Source of the DNA: Pseudomonadota bacterium
GTDB lineage: Bacteria > Pseudomonadota > Gammaproteobacteria > Steroidobacterales > Steroidobacteraceae
Length of the DNA: 23,617 bases
Direction of reading: 5' to 3'
Assembly (NCBI GenBank): GCA_023391335.1
Contig: JAEWBG010000106.1
Span: forward strand, 1-23,617
Positions 7,541-15,633 of the stretch are shown piece after piece (within the stretch, counting starts at the first letter, position 1; each line of letters opens with the position of its first letter). The notes beneath the pieces were generated by a model. The model was not told the origin of the DNA and searched no databases. It saw only the letters and a list, made by a program, of their open reading frames with translations. Both the position numbers and the translations under genes were made by a program.

Positions 7541-7866
7541 CTCTCACACACCTGTTCATCTTGTTAGTCCTGTCTAGAAGTTCTTGCCTTGCATCCCCGA
7601 GCAGAAGCAAAGAATTTGGACAGGATGAACAGGATTGACAGGATGGTCGGAGCTAGGACGTCTGTTGCTGCCCTCACGCATCCTGTTCATCCTGTTCATC
7701 CTGTCCATAAATTCTTCTCTCAGCATCCTCAAGCAGAACCAAAGAGTTTGGACAGGGATGAACGGGATTGACGGGATGGTCGGAGCTGAGAAGTCTGTTC
7801 CTGCTCGCCCATCCTGTTCACCTTGTTAATTCTGTCTAGATTCTTCCTTCTACATTTCCAAGCAGC
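7541..7866. repeat. Tandem hairpin repeat units, cluster 1 (two full, one half)
   Basis: Units of about 130 bp are repeated head to tail. Each has a left arm rich in ATCCTGTTC words (7551-7574, 7679-7706, 7809-7839), a linker of about 45 bases ending AGCAGAA(G/C)CAAAG, and a right arm of ACAGGATGA, ACAGGATTG and ACAGGATGG (7618-7646, 7750-7779). The arms are inverted copies of each other and carry a 9-bp internal period. The third unit has no right arm. The same unit occurs at 8521-8751. Confidence 0.8.
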
Positions 7867-7880
7867 CCGGCTTTCGACGC

Positions 7881-7930
7881 ACACCGTTCACGCGCTCCGC
7901 GCCTTCACTCCATCACCTCATCACTTCATC
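7881..7930. repeat. Repeat module GTTCACGCGCTCCGCGCC + CATCAC/TCACTTCA, copy 1
   Basis: This 50-bp module recurs almost perfectly at 8786-8836 in direct orientation and, less perfectly, inverted at 8463-8503. Its first half is GC-rich and self-complementary; its second half is a run of TCACTCCATCAC-like words. Here it lies about 110 bp before the cupin start. Confidence 0.75.
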
Positions 7931-8043
7931 AGTTCCTCCTTGTGTTCGCGGATGCACGACGCCCGCGCTCGGCTGGGCGACGAATGTAGGTTAGGATCTT
8001 TTCGATTCACACGGCGTTGCGGCTTAGAGCTTAGGAGATTGCG

Positions 8044-8442
8044 ATGACGTCGAATTCCCCTGCAAACCTTGAATCGACATACCTGCGTCTGCGCAACGAT
8101 GCCACCGTCGAGAAGCTCACCGTGGATGAATCGTTCTGGGAGCGCATCTCCACCGGCAAACTTGGGAGCTTCCATCACGAATATCTCGTGACGGCGTACC
8201 GCTTCGATGCCGACTGGAAGAGCTGGGAGATGCATCCGAATGGCGACGAGATCGTGTGCTTGATCTCGGGCGCGGTGCGGTTTGTTCTCGAGACGGAGTC
8301 GGGAAACCAGATCACGAAGCTGAATCAAGCTGGCCAGTTTGCATTCGTGCCGAAAGGCACCTGGCACACCGCCAAAGTCGATGCACCTTCACACATGCTC
8401 TTCATCACGGCTGGCGAAGGCACGCAGCATCGCGAAGTGTAG
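8044..8442 (+). CDS. Single-domain cupin protein
   Basis: The 132-residue protein has one cupin barrel. Motif 1 is read as WEMHPNGDEIVCLISG (about residues 60-75), with His and Glu in metal-ligand positions but Asn where many cupins have the second His. Motif 2 is FVPKGTWHTAKV (about 100-111), with PxG and a third His. Metal binding is therefore plausible with a reduced ligand set. The start is well supported by a TAGGAG ribosome-binding site about 7 bases before the ATG. The substrate is unknown; such proteins include small isomerases, dioxygenase relatives and sensors. It stands alone between repeat clusters, with repeat modules in opposite orientation immediately on both sides. Confidence 0.82.
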   Translation: MTSNSPANLESTYLRLRNDATVEKLTVDESFWERISTGKLGSFHHEYLVTAYRFDADWKSWEMHPNGDEIVCLISGAVRFVLETESGNQITKLNQAGQFAFVPKGTWHTAKVDAPSHMLFITAGEGTQHREV

Positions 8443-8462
8443 GAGAGGAGCGGAGGAAATAC

Positions 8463-8503
8463 GTGATGAGGTGATGAAGTGAAAGCGCGACAGCGCGCGT
8501 GAA
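8463..8503. repeat. Inverted copy of the TCACTTCA module, right of the cupin gene
   Basis: The sequence GTGATGAGGTGATGAAGTGA followed by a GCGCG-rich palindromic end is the reverse complement, with a few mismatches, of the module at 7881-7930. It starts about 20 bp after the cupin stop, so the gene is bracketed by inverted modules. Confidence 0.65.
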
Positions 8504-8520
8504 GTGCGCAGGTCACTTCC

Positions 8521-8751
8521 CGCTCACACATCCTGCATCTTATTAATCCAGTCTAAAAGTTCTTTCTCTCCGCATCCTCAGGCAGAAGCAAAGAGTTTAG
8601 ACAGGATGAACAGGATTGACAGGATGGTCGGAGCTGAGAAGTATGTTCCTGCTCTCACATCCTGTTCATCTTTTTAATCCTGTCTAGAAATTCTTTCTCA
8701 GCATCCTCAAGCAGCAGCAAAGCGTTTGGACAGGGTCAACAGGATTGGCGG
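8521..8751. repeat. Tandem hairpin repeat units, cluster 2 (two units)
   Basis: Two more units of the family at 7541-7866 lie here. Left arms are at 8528-8558 and 8657-8688; right arms are at 8600-8627 and 8728-8751. Word order and linker (TTCTTTCTC...GCATCCTCA) match cluster 1. The second unit is degraded at its right arm. Confidence 0.8.
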
Positions 8752-8785
8752 GCGTGTTTGATTTGGGGAATCGCCCCTTCGACGA

Positions 8786-8836
8786 ACACCGTTCACGCGC
8801 TCCGCGCCTTCACTCCATCACATCATCACTTCACTC
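8786..8836. repeat. Repeat module GTTCACGCGCTCCGCGCC + CATCAC/TCACTTCA, copy 2
   Basis: This is a direct, nearly identical copy of 7881-7930, again placed just to the right of a hairpin-unit cluster. It ends a few bases before the nasA stop codon. Confidence 0.75.
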
Positions 8837-8840
8837 TTCT

Positions 8841-11501
8841 TCATTCCGTTTCTCGCGATTCGCTCAGCAACACCTTGATCTCACCCACGCACGAACCGCA
8901 GTTCGTACCGGCCTTGAGCTTCTGACCAACTTGTTGCGGCGTCGTTAGTTTGAATTGCTTGATCGCATTGCAGATCGCTGTGCGCCCAACCCCAAAGCAC
9001 GAACACACCGTCGGTCCCGCATCCGCCTGCGGATCCAACGCCTGACCGACGAGCAAGCTGCCGCGTTCTTGATCAGTAACCCGTTCGCGAGCGAAGAGAG
9101 ATGCAAGCCACGTTCGCGACGGTAAGTCAGGTCGTGGCGAAAGAAAAACGCACGCTTCGAGGCGATTGTCTTTGAGTAGGACGCCGCGATATGCACCCGC
9201 GCTCGGGTCCGAATATTCGAGCCAATCGTCATCAGCTGTCGCATTGAACAATCGACGCGCCCATTGCGACCAATCTCGGTGCACGCGCCGACCCGCAATT
9301 TCATATCGCATGAACTGTTGCCCCTGCGCCATCGTCCACCAAGTGGCATCAACGTTCGCCAGTGGGGCACGCGTCAACATGAATCCATGCCAGCTCACGA
9401 TAAACGGCGTCACACGAGCAGGCGTGTGTTTGAGTTCTGGTTCCCCTGATATCGGATCGACAACCGGGTTAACCAACCCACCGACGCGCGCATCGGATGC
9501 AAATGCGCCGTTCCAATGAATCGGCACGAAGATCATGCCGCGCGGCATTTCACCTGTGACTTTGAGCCTTGCGATCAGCGAGCCCCACTTCGTCGTGACT
9601 CGCACGAGATCGCCCGCACGCGCGCCGGTGAGCAATGCATCTTGAGCATGCATGTCGACGAACGGCTCAGCGATGTGGCTCGCGAGCTTTGGCGATTTGC
9701 CGCTGCGAGTCATCGTGTGCCATTGATCGCGGATGCGGCCTGTGTTCAGCACCCAAGGAAACTCTTCGTCGGTACGATGCTTAGGTCTGCGTGGCGTCGT
9801 GGGAACGAATCGTGCTTTTCGATCGGGATGATAAAAGCGTCCGCCGGTGCACAATCGTGCGGTTCCTGCGCGAGAGTCTTCTTTGATTGGCCACTGAGTC
9901 GGCTCGAAGTTATCGTAGCCGTCACGATCGAGCGAAGCGAGCGCGCTGATGTCGAATGCGCGCGTGCCGTCGTTTTGCGAACCACTCAACGCCGCGTGCT
10001 CGACGAAGATGTCGCGTGCGGATTCGTATCCGAATCCTTGGTAGCCCATGCGGCGAGCTACATCGCTGATGATCCACCAATCCGGCTTGGCCTCGCCCGA
10101 GCGCGGCATGAACGCGCGTTGCCGCGAAATGCGCCGATCGGAATTGGTGACTGTGCCATCCTTCTCGCCCCAACCCGTTGCAGGCAGGAGCACGTGCGCG
10201 AATGCATTGGTATCGGTGTTCTCCTCGCAATCGGAAACGACGACGAGTTCACAGCGTTGCAGCGCTTCCTTCACTTTGTCCGCATCGGGCAAGCTGACGA
10301 CCGGATTCGTTGCCATGATCCACACGGCTTTGATGCGACCGTCGTGAATCGCATCGAACATGTCCACTGCCTTGAAGCCAGGACGTGACGCGATGGTCGG
10401 GCTGCTCCAAAAACGTTGGACGAGTTCGCGATGCGAGGCGTTCTCCAGATCCATGTGCGCCGCCAGTATATTCGCAAGTCCGCCCACTTCCCGCCCGCCC
10501 ATGGCATTCGGTTGGCCGGTGATCGAGAACGGTCCCGCGCCGGGCTGACCAATCCTGCCCGTTAGCAAATGGCAGTTGATGATCGCGTTGACTTTGTCCG
10601 TGCCTGCGGAGGATTGATTCACACCTTGAGAGAACATCGTCACGGCCTTGTTCGTGCGAGCGAACAACCGGTAAAACTCGATCAGCTGTCGCTCGTCGAT
10701 GCCGCAGATCTTGGCAACTGCCTTCGGATCGCCAGCCGTGTTCTCCGCCACGACCATCGCTCGACTCATTCCCTTCGTGTGTTGGGATACGAACTCGGTC
10801 GCGATGGCACCCTGCTGATGCAAGTACGCGAGCAGGCCATTGAACAACCACACATCCGTTCCGGCTTTAATCGGTAGATGCAGATCCGCGAATTCGCACG
10901 TGGCAGTGCGACGAGGATCGATGACCACGATATTCATCTCGGGCCGCTGTTGCTTCGCATCCAAGATGCGTTGAAACACGATCGGGTGGCACCACGCGGT
11001 ATTCGAGCCGACCAGGACGATGAGATCGGCGAGGGTCAAGTCTTCGTAGCTGAGCGACACGATATCTTCGCCGAATGCGCGCTTGTGCCCGGCGACGGCC
11101 GATGACATACACAGCCGCGAGTTGGTGTCGATGTTCGCGCTGCCGATGAATCCCTTCATCAGCTTGTTCGCGACGTAGTAGTCCTCGGTCAGTAGCTGAC
11201 CGGACACATAGAACGCGACGGCATGCGGACCATGTTGATCGATGATGCGTCGGAATCCGCTTGCAACCTGGTCGAGCGCCTCATTCCATGAGGCGCTCTG
11301 ACCGCGAATCTTCGGATGAAGCAGTCGCCCATTCAGACCGATCGTTTCGGCGAGGGCTGATCCTTTCGAACACAATCGCCCCCGATTTGCAGGATGCTCG
11401 GCATCTCCAACGAACTCTATCTCGCCAGCTGAATTGCGACGTGCGAGCACCCCACAGCCCACACCGCAGTATGGGCATGTCGTCCGCGTTACTTCGCTCA
11501 C
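8841..11501 (-). CDS. nasA: Assimilatory nitrate reductase, catalytic subunit (Mo-bisMGD, with C-terminal [2Fe-2S] domain)
   Basis: This 886-residue cytoplasmic enzyme reduces nitrate to nitrite. An N-terminal [4Fe-4S] motif (Cys9, Cys12, Cys16, Cys44) is followed by Lys46 for electron transfer. The likely Mo-ligand Cys131 lies in SRLCMSSAV. Molybdopterin-binding blocks include SQGVNQSSAGTDKVNA and the C-terminal LNTGRIRDQWHTMTRSG, typical of assimilatory NasA/NarB. Residues of about 830-875 form a BFD-like [2Fe-2S] domain with Cys833, Cys835, Cys868 and Cys871, as in Klebsiella-type NasA. There is no Tat signal, which agrees with an assimilatory rather than periplasmic enzyme. It starts at a GTG that overlaps the preceding stop by 4 bases and is the last gene of the operon. 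Confidence 0.95.
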   Translation of the reverse strand: MSEVTRTTCPYCGVGCGVLARRNSAGEIEFVGDAEHPANRGRLCSKGSALAETIGLNGRLLHPKIRGQSASWNEALDQVASGFRRIIDQHGPHAVAFYVSGQLLTEDYYVANKLMKGFIGSANIDTNSRLCMSSAVAGHKRAFGEDIVSLSYEDLTLADLIVLVGSNTAWCHPIVFQRILDAKQQRPEMNIVVIDPRRTATCEFADLHLPIKAGTDVWLFNGLLAYLHQQGAIATEFVSQHTKGMSRAMVVAENTAGDPKAVAKICGIDERQLIEFYRLFARTNKAVTMFSQGVNQSSAGTDKVNAIINCHLLTGRIGQPGAGPFSITGQPNAMGGREVGGLANILAAHMDLENASHRELVQRFWSSPTIASRPGFKAVDMFDAIHDGRIKAVWIMATNPVVSLPDADKVKEALQRCELVVVSDCEENTDTNAFAHVLLPATGWGEKDGTVTNSDRRISRQRAFMPRSGEAKPDWWIISDVARRMGYQGFGYESARDIFVEHAALSGSQNDGTRAFDISALASLDRDGYDNFEPTQWPIKEDSRAGTARLCTGGRFYHPDRKARFVPTTPRRPKHRTDEEFPWVLNTGRIRDQWHTMTRSGKSPKLASHIAEPFVDMHAQDALLTGARAGDLVRVTTKWGSLIARLKVTGEMPRGMIFVPIHWNGAFASDARVGGLVNPVVDPISGEPELKHTPARVTPFIVSWHGFMLTRAPLANVDATWWTMAQGQQFMRYEIAGRRVHRDWSQWARRLFNATADDDWLEYSDPSAGAYRGVLLKDNRLEACVFLSPRPDLPSRTWLASLFARERVTDQERGSLLVGQALDPQADAGPTVCSCFGVGRTAICNAIKQFKLTTPQQVGQKLKAGTNCGSCVGEIKVLLSESRETE

Positions 11502-13099
11502 TTCGCAAACGCTGATCCGAACAGCAACTTGTCTCGCAGCGCTCCGACATCGCGACCTTCTTGCATGAGCTCAAAGTACCAGGGCCCATCTTTGACATCG
11601 CCGTACAGCACGGCGCCGCGCACCTTGTTGTTCTCGATCACCACGCGCTTGTAGACGCCTCGCTTGGCATCCTTCATTACTAAGGCTTCGCTGGTCGGAC
11701 CGCCGAGGAAGTCGCCTGCGGAGAATAGATCGATGCCAGTGACTTTGAGCTGCGTCGAAACGACGGAGCCGCGATATTGCCCGATGCCGAATTCGGCGAG
11801 GTGTGTCGCGCACACTTTCGCCTGTTCGAACAGCGGCGCGACGAGTCCGTATGTGCTATTGCGATGCTGAACACACTCACCCACGGCATAAATGCTTGGA
11901 TCGAATGTCTGCATCGTGTCGCTGACCAACACGCCACGATCGCAACGCAAGCCCGCTGATTTCGCGAGATCGACATTCGGACGAATGCCCGCTGCCATGA
12001 CCACGAGGTCCGCTTCCAGCTCGTGGCCGTCTTCGAAGAGGACTGAGCAGACACGTACCGAGGCTGTAGGCTGTAGGCTGTAGGTTGTAGGGTCGGAATC
12101 GGAAGCAATAGGTTTGCCATGGAGCTCTACGGTCTTCGCAGGCATGTGGAATTTCATGCCGCGGGATTCCAGAGATTCTTTCAGGAGTGTCGCTGCAGCA
12201 CGATCGAGCTGACGTTCCATCAGCGTGTCGAAGATGTGCACGACGGTGACGTCCATGCCCTGCTTCATCAGCCCATTTGCAGCTTCGAGACCCAAGAGGC
12301 CGCCGCCGATGACAACGGCTTTGCGATGATTGCGCGTGGCGTGGAGCATTACATCGACGTCTTGCAAGTCTCTGAAGGTGACGACGCCCGGAAGGTCTCG
12401 GCCCGGTATCGGAAGAATCACAGGATTCGATCCCGTTGCGAGCAGAAGACGGTCATAAGGAACTTGCAACCCACTCTTCGCACGGACAACGCGTTTGATG
12501 CGGTCGATTGCCACGATGGGATCCGCCGTGTGCAGCGTGATTGCCTTGTCCCGATACCACTGGATCGGATTGAGGATGATCTCCTCGACGCGCTTTTCGC
12601 CGGCGAGCACCGGCGACAACAAAATGCGATTGTAGTTGGGGTGCGGCTCGGCGCCGAAGACGGTGATCTCGTATGCGTTCGGCGCGATCTCGAGCAGCTC
12701 TTCGATCACGCGAATGCCTGCCATGCCATTTCCGATCACGACGAGATTGCGCTTGCGCGCCACAGCTCGCGCAGGTTCGCTCTTGATCCAGACTCGACCG
12801 TCGGTGACACGCGCCGGATAGCACCGCACCGAGGTGTCCGCATCTTCCAGACAGCGGCCGGTAATCAAGCTGTAGTGTTGCTTGTACACCGGCGAGGCAA
12901 CGACGAGTTCTCCTTGCACATCACCAACGATGCCGCGAGATAGCACATTGGCCTCGCTGTTCGGATCGAAGTTATCCAGTGCATAAACTTGATCGCCGAC
13001 GCGGAAAACGGCGATCTGCTTGCCATCGATCAGCGCCGCTACACCCGCATCGGGCAGGATCTCTTCGAGATCGCAAATGAACCGCCAAGGTGACTTCAT
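11498..13099 (-). CDS. Fusion: NirD (nitrite reductase small subunit) + FAD/NAD(P)H oxidoreductase
   Basis: Residues 1 to about 108 are a NirD-type Rieske-like domain (FICDLEEILPDAGVAALIDG ... VYKQHYSLITGRCLED). As in NirD proteins generally, the CxH cluster ligands of true Rieske proteins are absent. From about residue 117 the protein is a pyridine nucleotide-disulfide oxidoreductase like the NirB N terminus: FAD-binding VVIGNGMAG, NAD-binding VVIGGGLLGLEAA and a C-terminal FAD motif around YAVGECVQH. There is no C-terminal [2Fe-2S] or rubredoxin domain. In Bacillus the equivalents are separate proteins (NasE and NasB). The fusion likely serves NirB as small subunit and NasA as electron donor. 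A translated heptamer tract lies at residues of about 337-346. Both gene ends overlap neighbours by 4 bases. Confidence 0.9.
   Translation of the reverse strand: MKSPWRFICDLEEILPDAGVAALIDGKQIAVFRVGDQVYALDNFDPNSEANVLSRGIVGDVQGELVVASPVYKQHYSLITGRCLEDADTSVRCYPARVTDGRVWIKSEPARAVARKRNLVVIGNGMAGIRVIEELLEIAPNAYEITVFGAEPHPNYNRILLSPVLAGEKRVEEIILNPIQWYRDKAITLHTADPIVAIDRIKRVVRAKSGLQVPYDRLLLATGSNPVILPIPGRDLPGVVTFRDLQDVDVMLHATRNHRKAVVIGGGLLGLEAANGLMKQGMDVTVVHIFDTLMERQLDRAAATLLKESLESRGMKFHMPAKTVELHGKPIASDSDPTTYSLQPTASVRVCSVLFEDGHELEADLVVMAAGIRPNVDLAKSAGLRCDRGVLVSDTMQTFDPSIYAVGECVQHRNSTYGLVAPLFEQAKVCATHLAEFGIGQYRGSVVSTQLKVTGIDLFSAGDFLGGPTSEALVMKDAKRGVYKRVVIENNKVRGAVLYGDVKDGPWYFELMQEGRDVGALRDKLLFGSAFAK
12062..12091. 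repeat. Heptamer microrepeat (GGCTGTA)x4 inside the nirD-FAD coding sequence
   Basis: Three perfect copies of GGCTGTA (12062-12082) and one variant, GGTTGTA (12083-12089), plus two bases, lie in frame within the reductase gene. On the coding strand they read CCTACAG and encode the cyclic heptapeptide Y-S-L-Q-P-T-A. Because 7 is not a multiple of 3, all three coding-strand frames give the same peptide in permuted order with no stop, while the other strand contains TAG. The site is a loop between conserved blocks. Confidence 0.9.
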
Positions 13100-15633
13100 A
13101 CCGCCTCCCGCTGCTGCTGAGCACGTTCTTCGCTCGTTGCAGGCCTGATTTGTCCGCGCTCTTCGATGAAGACGACGTTGTCGTCGTTACGATCGCTGTT
13201 CACGAAATGACGGAAGCGCTTCAATGTCGTCGGATCGTTGACCGCCTTCTTCCATTCGCATTCGTACGTGTCGATCACTCGTCGCATGTCGGCTTCGAGT
13301 TCCGCCGCGATGCCGAGTTTGTCTTCGACAACCACTTGCTTGAGATAGTCCAACCCGCCTTCCAAATTGTCGCGCCACACCGATGTTCGCTGCAGGCGAT
13401 CGGCAGTGCGGATGTAGAACATCAAGAAGCGGTCCACGTACTTGATGAGCGTTGCGGTATCGAGGTCGGATGCGAGCAATTCGGCATGACGCGGCTTCAT
13501 GCCGCCATTTCCGCACACGTACAAGTTCCAGCCTTTCTCGGTTGCAATGACGCCGACATCCTTGCCCTGCGCTTCTGCGCACTCGCGCGTGCAGCCGGAG
13601 ACGCCGAACTTGATCTTGTGAGGAGCGCGCAATCCCTTGTAGCGATTCTCGAGCTCGATGGCGAAACCGACGCTGTCTTGGACACCGTAGCGACACCAGG
13701 TCGATCCGACGCACGACTTCACGGTTCGCAGCGCCTTGCCATATGCATGACCGGACTCGAAACCGGCATCGATCAATTCCTTCCAGATCAGCGGCAACTG
13801 ATGCACTTGTGCGCCGAACAAATCGATGCGCTGTCCGCCCGTGATCTTCGTGTACAAGCCGTACTTCTTTGCAACCGCGCCGATCACAATCAGCTTGTCT
13901 GGCGTGATTTCGCCGCCGGGTACGCGCGGCACGACGGAATAGGTCCCGTCCTTTTGCAAGTTGGCGAGGAAGTAGTCGTTCGTATCCTGCAGAACCGCTT
14001 TATCTCTCTTCAGCACGAACTCGTTCCAGCACGAGGCCAGGATCGATCCGATGGCGGGTTTGCAGATATCGCATCCATGACCACGGCCGTGCTTTATCAA
14101 CACATCGCCAAAGCTCTGCAGTTGACCGACACGAATCAGATGGAACAACTGCTGCCGCGAATACGGGAAGTGCTCGCAAATGTGGTTGTTGACTGCAACA
14201 CCCCGTGCCGCCAGTTCTGCCTTCAGGATCTGCGTGACTAACGCCGTGCAGCCGCCGCATGAGGTCGCCGCCTTGGTGCAACTCTTCAGTGCGCCTATGG
14301 TCGTGGAACCTGAGTCGATGGCCGTGCAGAGATCGCCTTTGCTGACGTTGTTGCACGAGCAGATTTGCGCTGATGCAGGAAGTGCAGCTACACCGGTTGC
14401 TTTGGATTTTGTAGTGCCTTCCAACGCCGGAACGATCATCTCTTCAGGTTGGTCCGGCAGATCCACACCATCCAGCATCATTTGCAACCAGATGCCGTAA
14501 TCATCCGCTTCGCCGATGAGAATACCGCCGAGCAGTTTCTTGCCGTCGTCGCTCACCACCAGCTTTTTGTAAATCTGCTTGCGCTCATCGACGAACGTGT
14601 AGGCACGTGCATTGCTGTAGCTCGCGTGCGCATCACCCAGCGATGCCACATCGACGCCCAACAGCTTGAGCTTCGTGCTCATGTCGGCGCCGGTGAACGA
14701 TGGAGCGGCCTTGCCGAGCAAACGCGCGACGCAGACGGACGCCATTTGATAGCCGGGCGCGACGAGACCGAACAGCTTGCCGTTCCACAATGCACATTCG
14801 CCGATCGCGAAGATGGTCGGATCCGAGGTAAGGCAGTTGTCATCGATGACGATGCCACCACGCTGACCCACCTGTAATCCACATTCCCGAGCCAATTCAT
14901 CGCGTGGACGAATGCCGGCGGAGAAGACGATCAAATCCGTTTCGAGGGCCGTGCCATCGGCGAAGGTCATCTGGTGCCGACCATTTGCGCCGTCGACAAT
15001 CGCTGTCGTGTTCTTACCAGTGTGAATGCCGACGCCAAGCTCTGAGATCTTTTGGCGCAGCACGCGGCCACCGCCGTCGTCGATTTGCACGGCCATGAGT
15101 CGCGGCGCGAACTCAACCACGTGCGTTTGCAGGCCGAGATCTTTCAGTGCCTTTGCCGCTTCGAGCCCAAGCAGTCCACCGCCAACCACGACCCCGACTT
15201 TGCTTTCGCTTGCACCCGCTTTGATCGCCTCGAGATCTTCAATGGTGCGGTAGACAAAGCAGTGCGAGCGATCTTTGCCGGGAATCGGCGGCACGAACGG
15301 GTAAGAACCGGTTGCAAGCACTAGCTTGTCGTAGCTCACGACTTGACCGCTGGCCGTGTGCACTTCGCGTGCATTGCGGTCGATCTTGATCGCGCGCTCC
15401 TTGAAATGAATCGCGATACCGTGGCGGTCGAAGAATCCGGGTTGAACGAGCGAGAGATCCTCGGCGCTCTTGCCCGAAAAGAATCCGGAGAGTTGTACGC
15501 GGTCATACGCAGCGCGTGGCTCTTCGCAAAGCACGGTGACGTCGAACTCGCTGCTTTCAGCGACGAGCCGCTCCAGCAAACGCTGGCCGACCATGCCATT
15601 GCCGATGACTACTACTTTCTGTCGTGACGACAT
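13096..15633 (-). CDS. nirB: Assimilatory nitrite reductase [NAD(P)H], large subunit
   Basis: This 845-residue cytoplasmic sirohaem enzyme reduces nitrite to ammonium. In order it has an FAD/NAD(P)H oxidoreductase domain (GNGMVG near residue 11; VVVGGGLLGLEAA; IFAIGECALWNG), a BFD-like [2Fe-2S] domain (Cys425, Cys427, Cys459, Cys462), a second BFD-like segment with GHGCDICKP, and the ferredoxin-like and sirohaem/[4Fe-4S] domain. The cluster-sirohaem ligands are Cys641 and Cys647 (C-X5-C) and Cys681 and Cys685 (C-X3-C), all present. Length is normal for NirB. The stop overlaps the nirD-fusion start by 4 bases. The ATG at 15633 has only a modest AAGGTG ribosome-binding site, which falls in a small hairpin. 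Confidence 0.96.
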   Translation of the reverse strand: MSSRQKVVVIGNGMVGQRLLERLVAESSEFDVTVLCEEPRAAYDRVQLSGFFSGKSAEDLSLVQPGFFDRHGIAIHFKERAIKIDRNAREVHTASGQVVSYDKLVLATGSYPFVPPIPGKDRSHCFVYRTIEDLEAIKAGASESKVGVVVGGGLLGLEAAKALKDLGLQTHVVEFAPRLMAVQIDDGGGRVLRQKISELGVGIHTGKNTTAIVDGANGRHQMTFADGTALETDLIVFSAGIRPRDELARECGLQVGQRGGIVIDDNCLTSDPTIFAIGECALWNGKLFGLVAPGYQMASVCVARLLGKAAPSFTGADMSTKLKLLGVDVASLGDAHASYSNARAYTFVDERKQIYKKLVVSDDGKKLLGGILIGEADDYGIWLQMMLDGVDLPDQPEEMIVPALEGTTKSKATGVAALPASAQICSCNNVSKGDLCTAIDSGSTTIGALKSCTKAATSCGGCTALVTQILKAELAARGVAVNNHICEHFPYSRQQLFHLIRVGQLQSFGDVLIKHGRGHGCDICKPAIGSILASCWNEFVLKRDKAVLQDTNDYFLANLQKDGTYSVVPRVPGGEITPDKLIVIGAVAKKYGLYTKITGGQRIDLFGAQVHQLPLIWKELIDAGFESGHAYGKALRTVKSCVGSTWCRYGVQDSVGFAIELENRYKGLRAPHKIKFGVSGCTRECAEAQGKDVGVIATEKGWNLYVCGNGGMKPRHAELLASDLDTATLIKYVDRFLMFYIRTADRLQRTSVWRDNLEGGLDYLKQVVVEDKLGIAAELEADMRRVIDTYECEWKKAVNDPTTLKRFRHFVNSDRNDDNVVFIEERGQIRPATSEERAQQQREAV

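Noticed and set aside
7589..7829. Small open frames in the hairpin-unit cluster
   Set aside because: They encode only translations of the DNA repeat (HPVHPVHPVH, ILFILFIL), with no ribosome-binding site.
7541..8751. Regular repeats that could suggest a CRISPR array
   Set aside because: The units are about 130 bp, imperfect and internally palindromic, with no unique spacers of constant length and no cas genes in the window.
9516..10388. Plus-strand open frame of 290 codons opposite nasA
   Set aside because: Antisense shadow of the molybdenum-domain coding region, with no motif or ribosome-binding site.
11498..13099. True Rieske [2Fe-2S] protein at the N terminus of the fusion
   Set aside because: The CxH pairs needed for a Rieske cluster are missing; the domain matches NirD, which normally lacks them.
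13090..14241. Long plus-strand open frame of 383 codons opposite nirB
   Set aside because: It lies fully antisense to nirB, whose domains and catalytic cysteines are unmistakable. The frame is a by-product of GC-rich codon use and has no recognisable domain.
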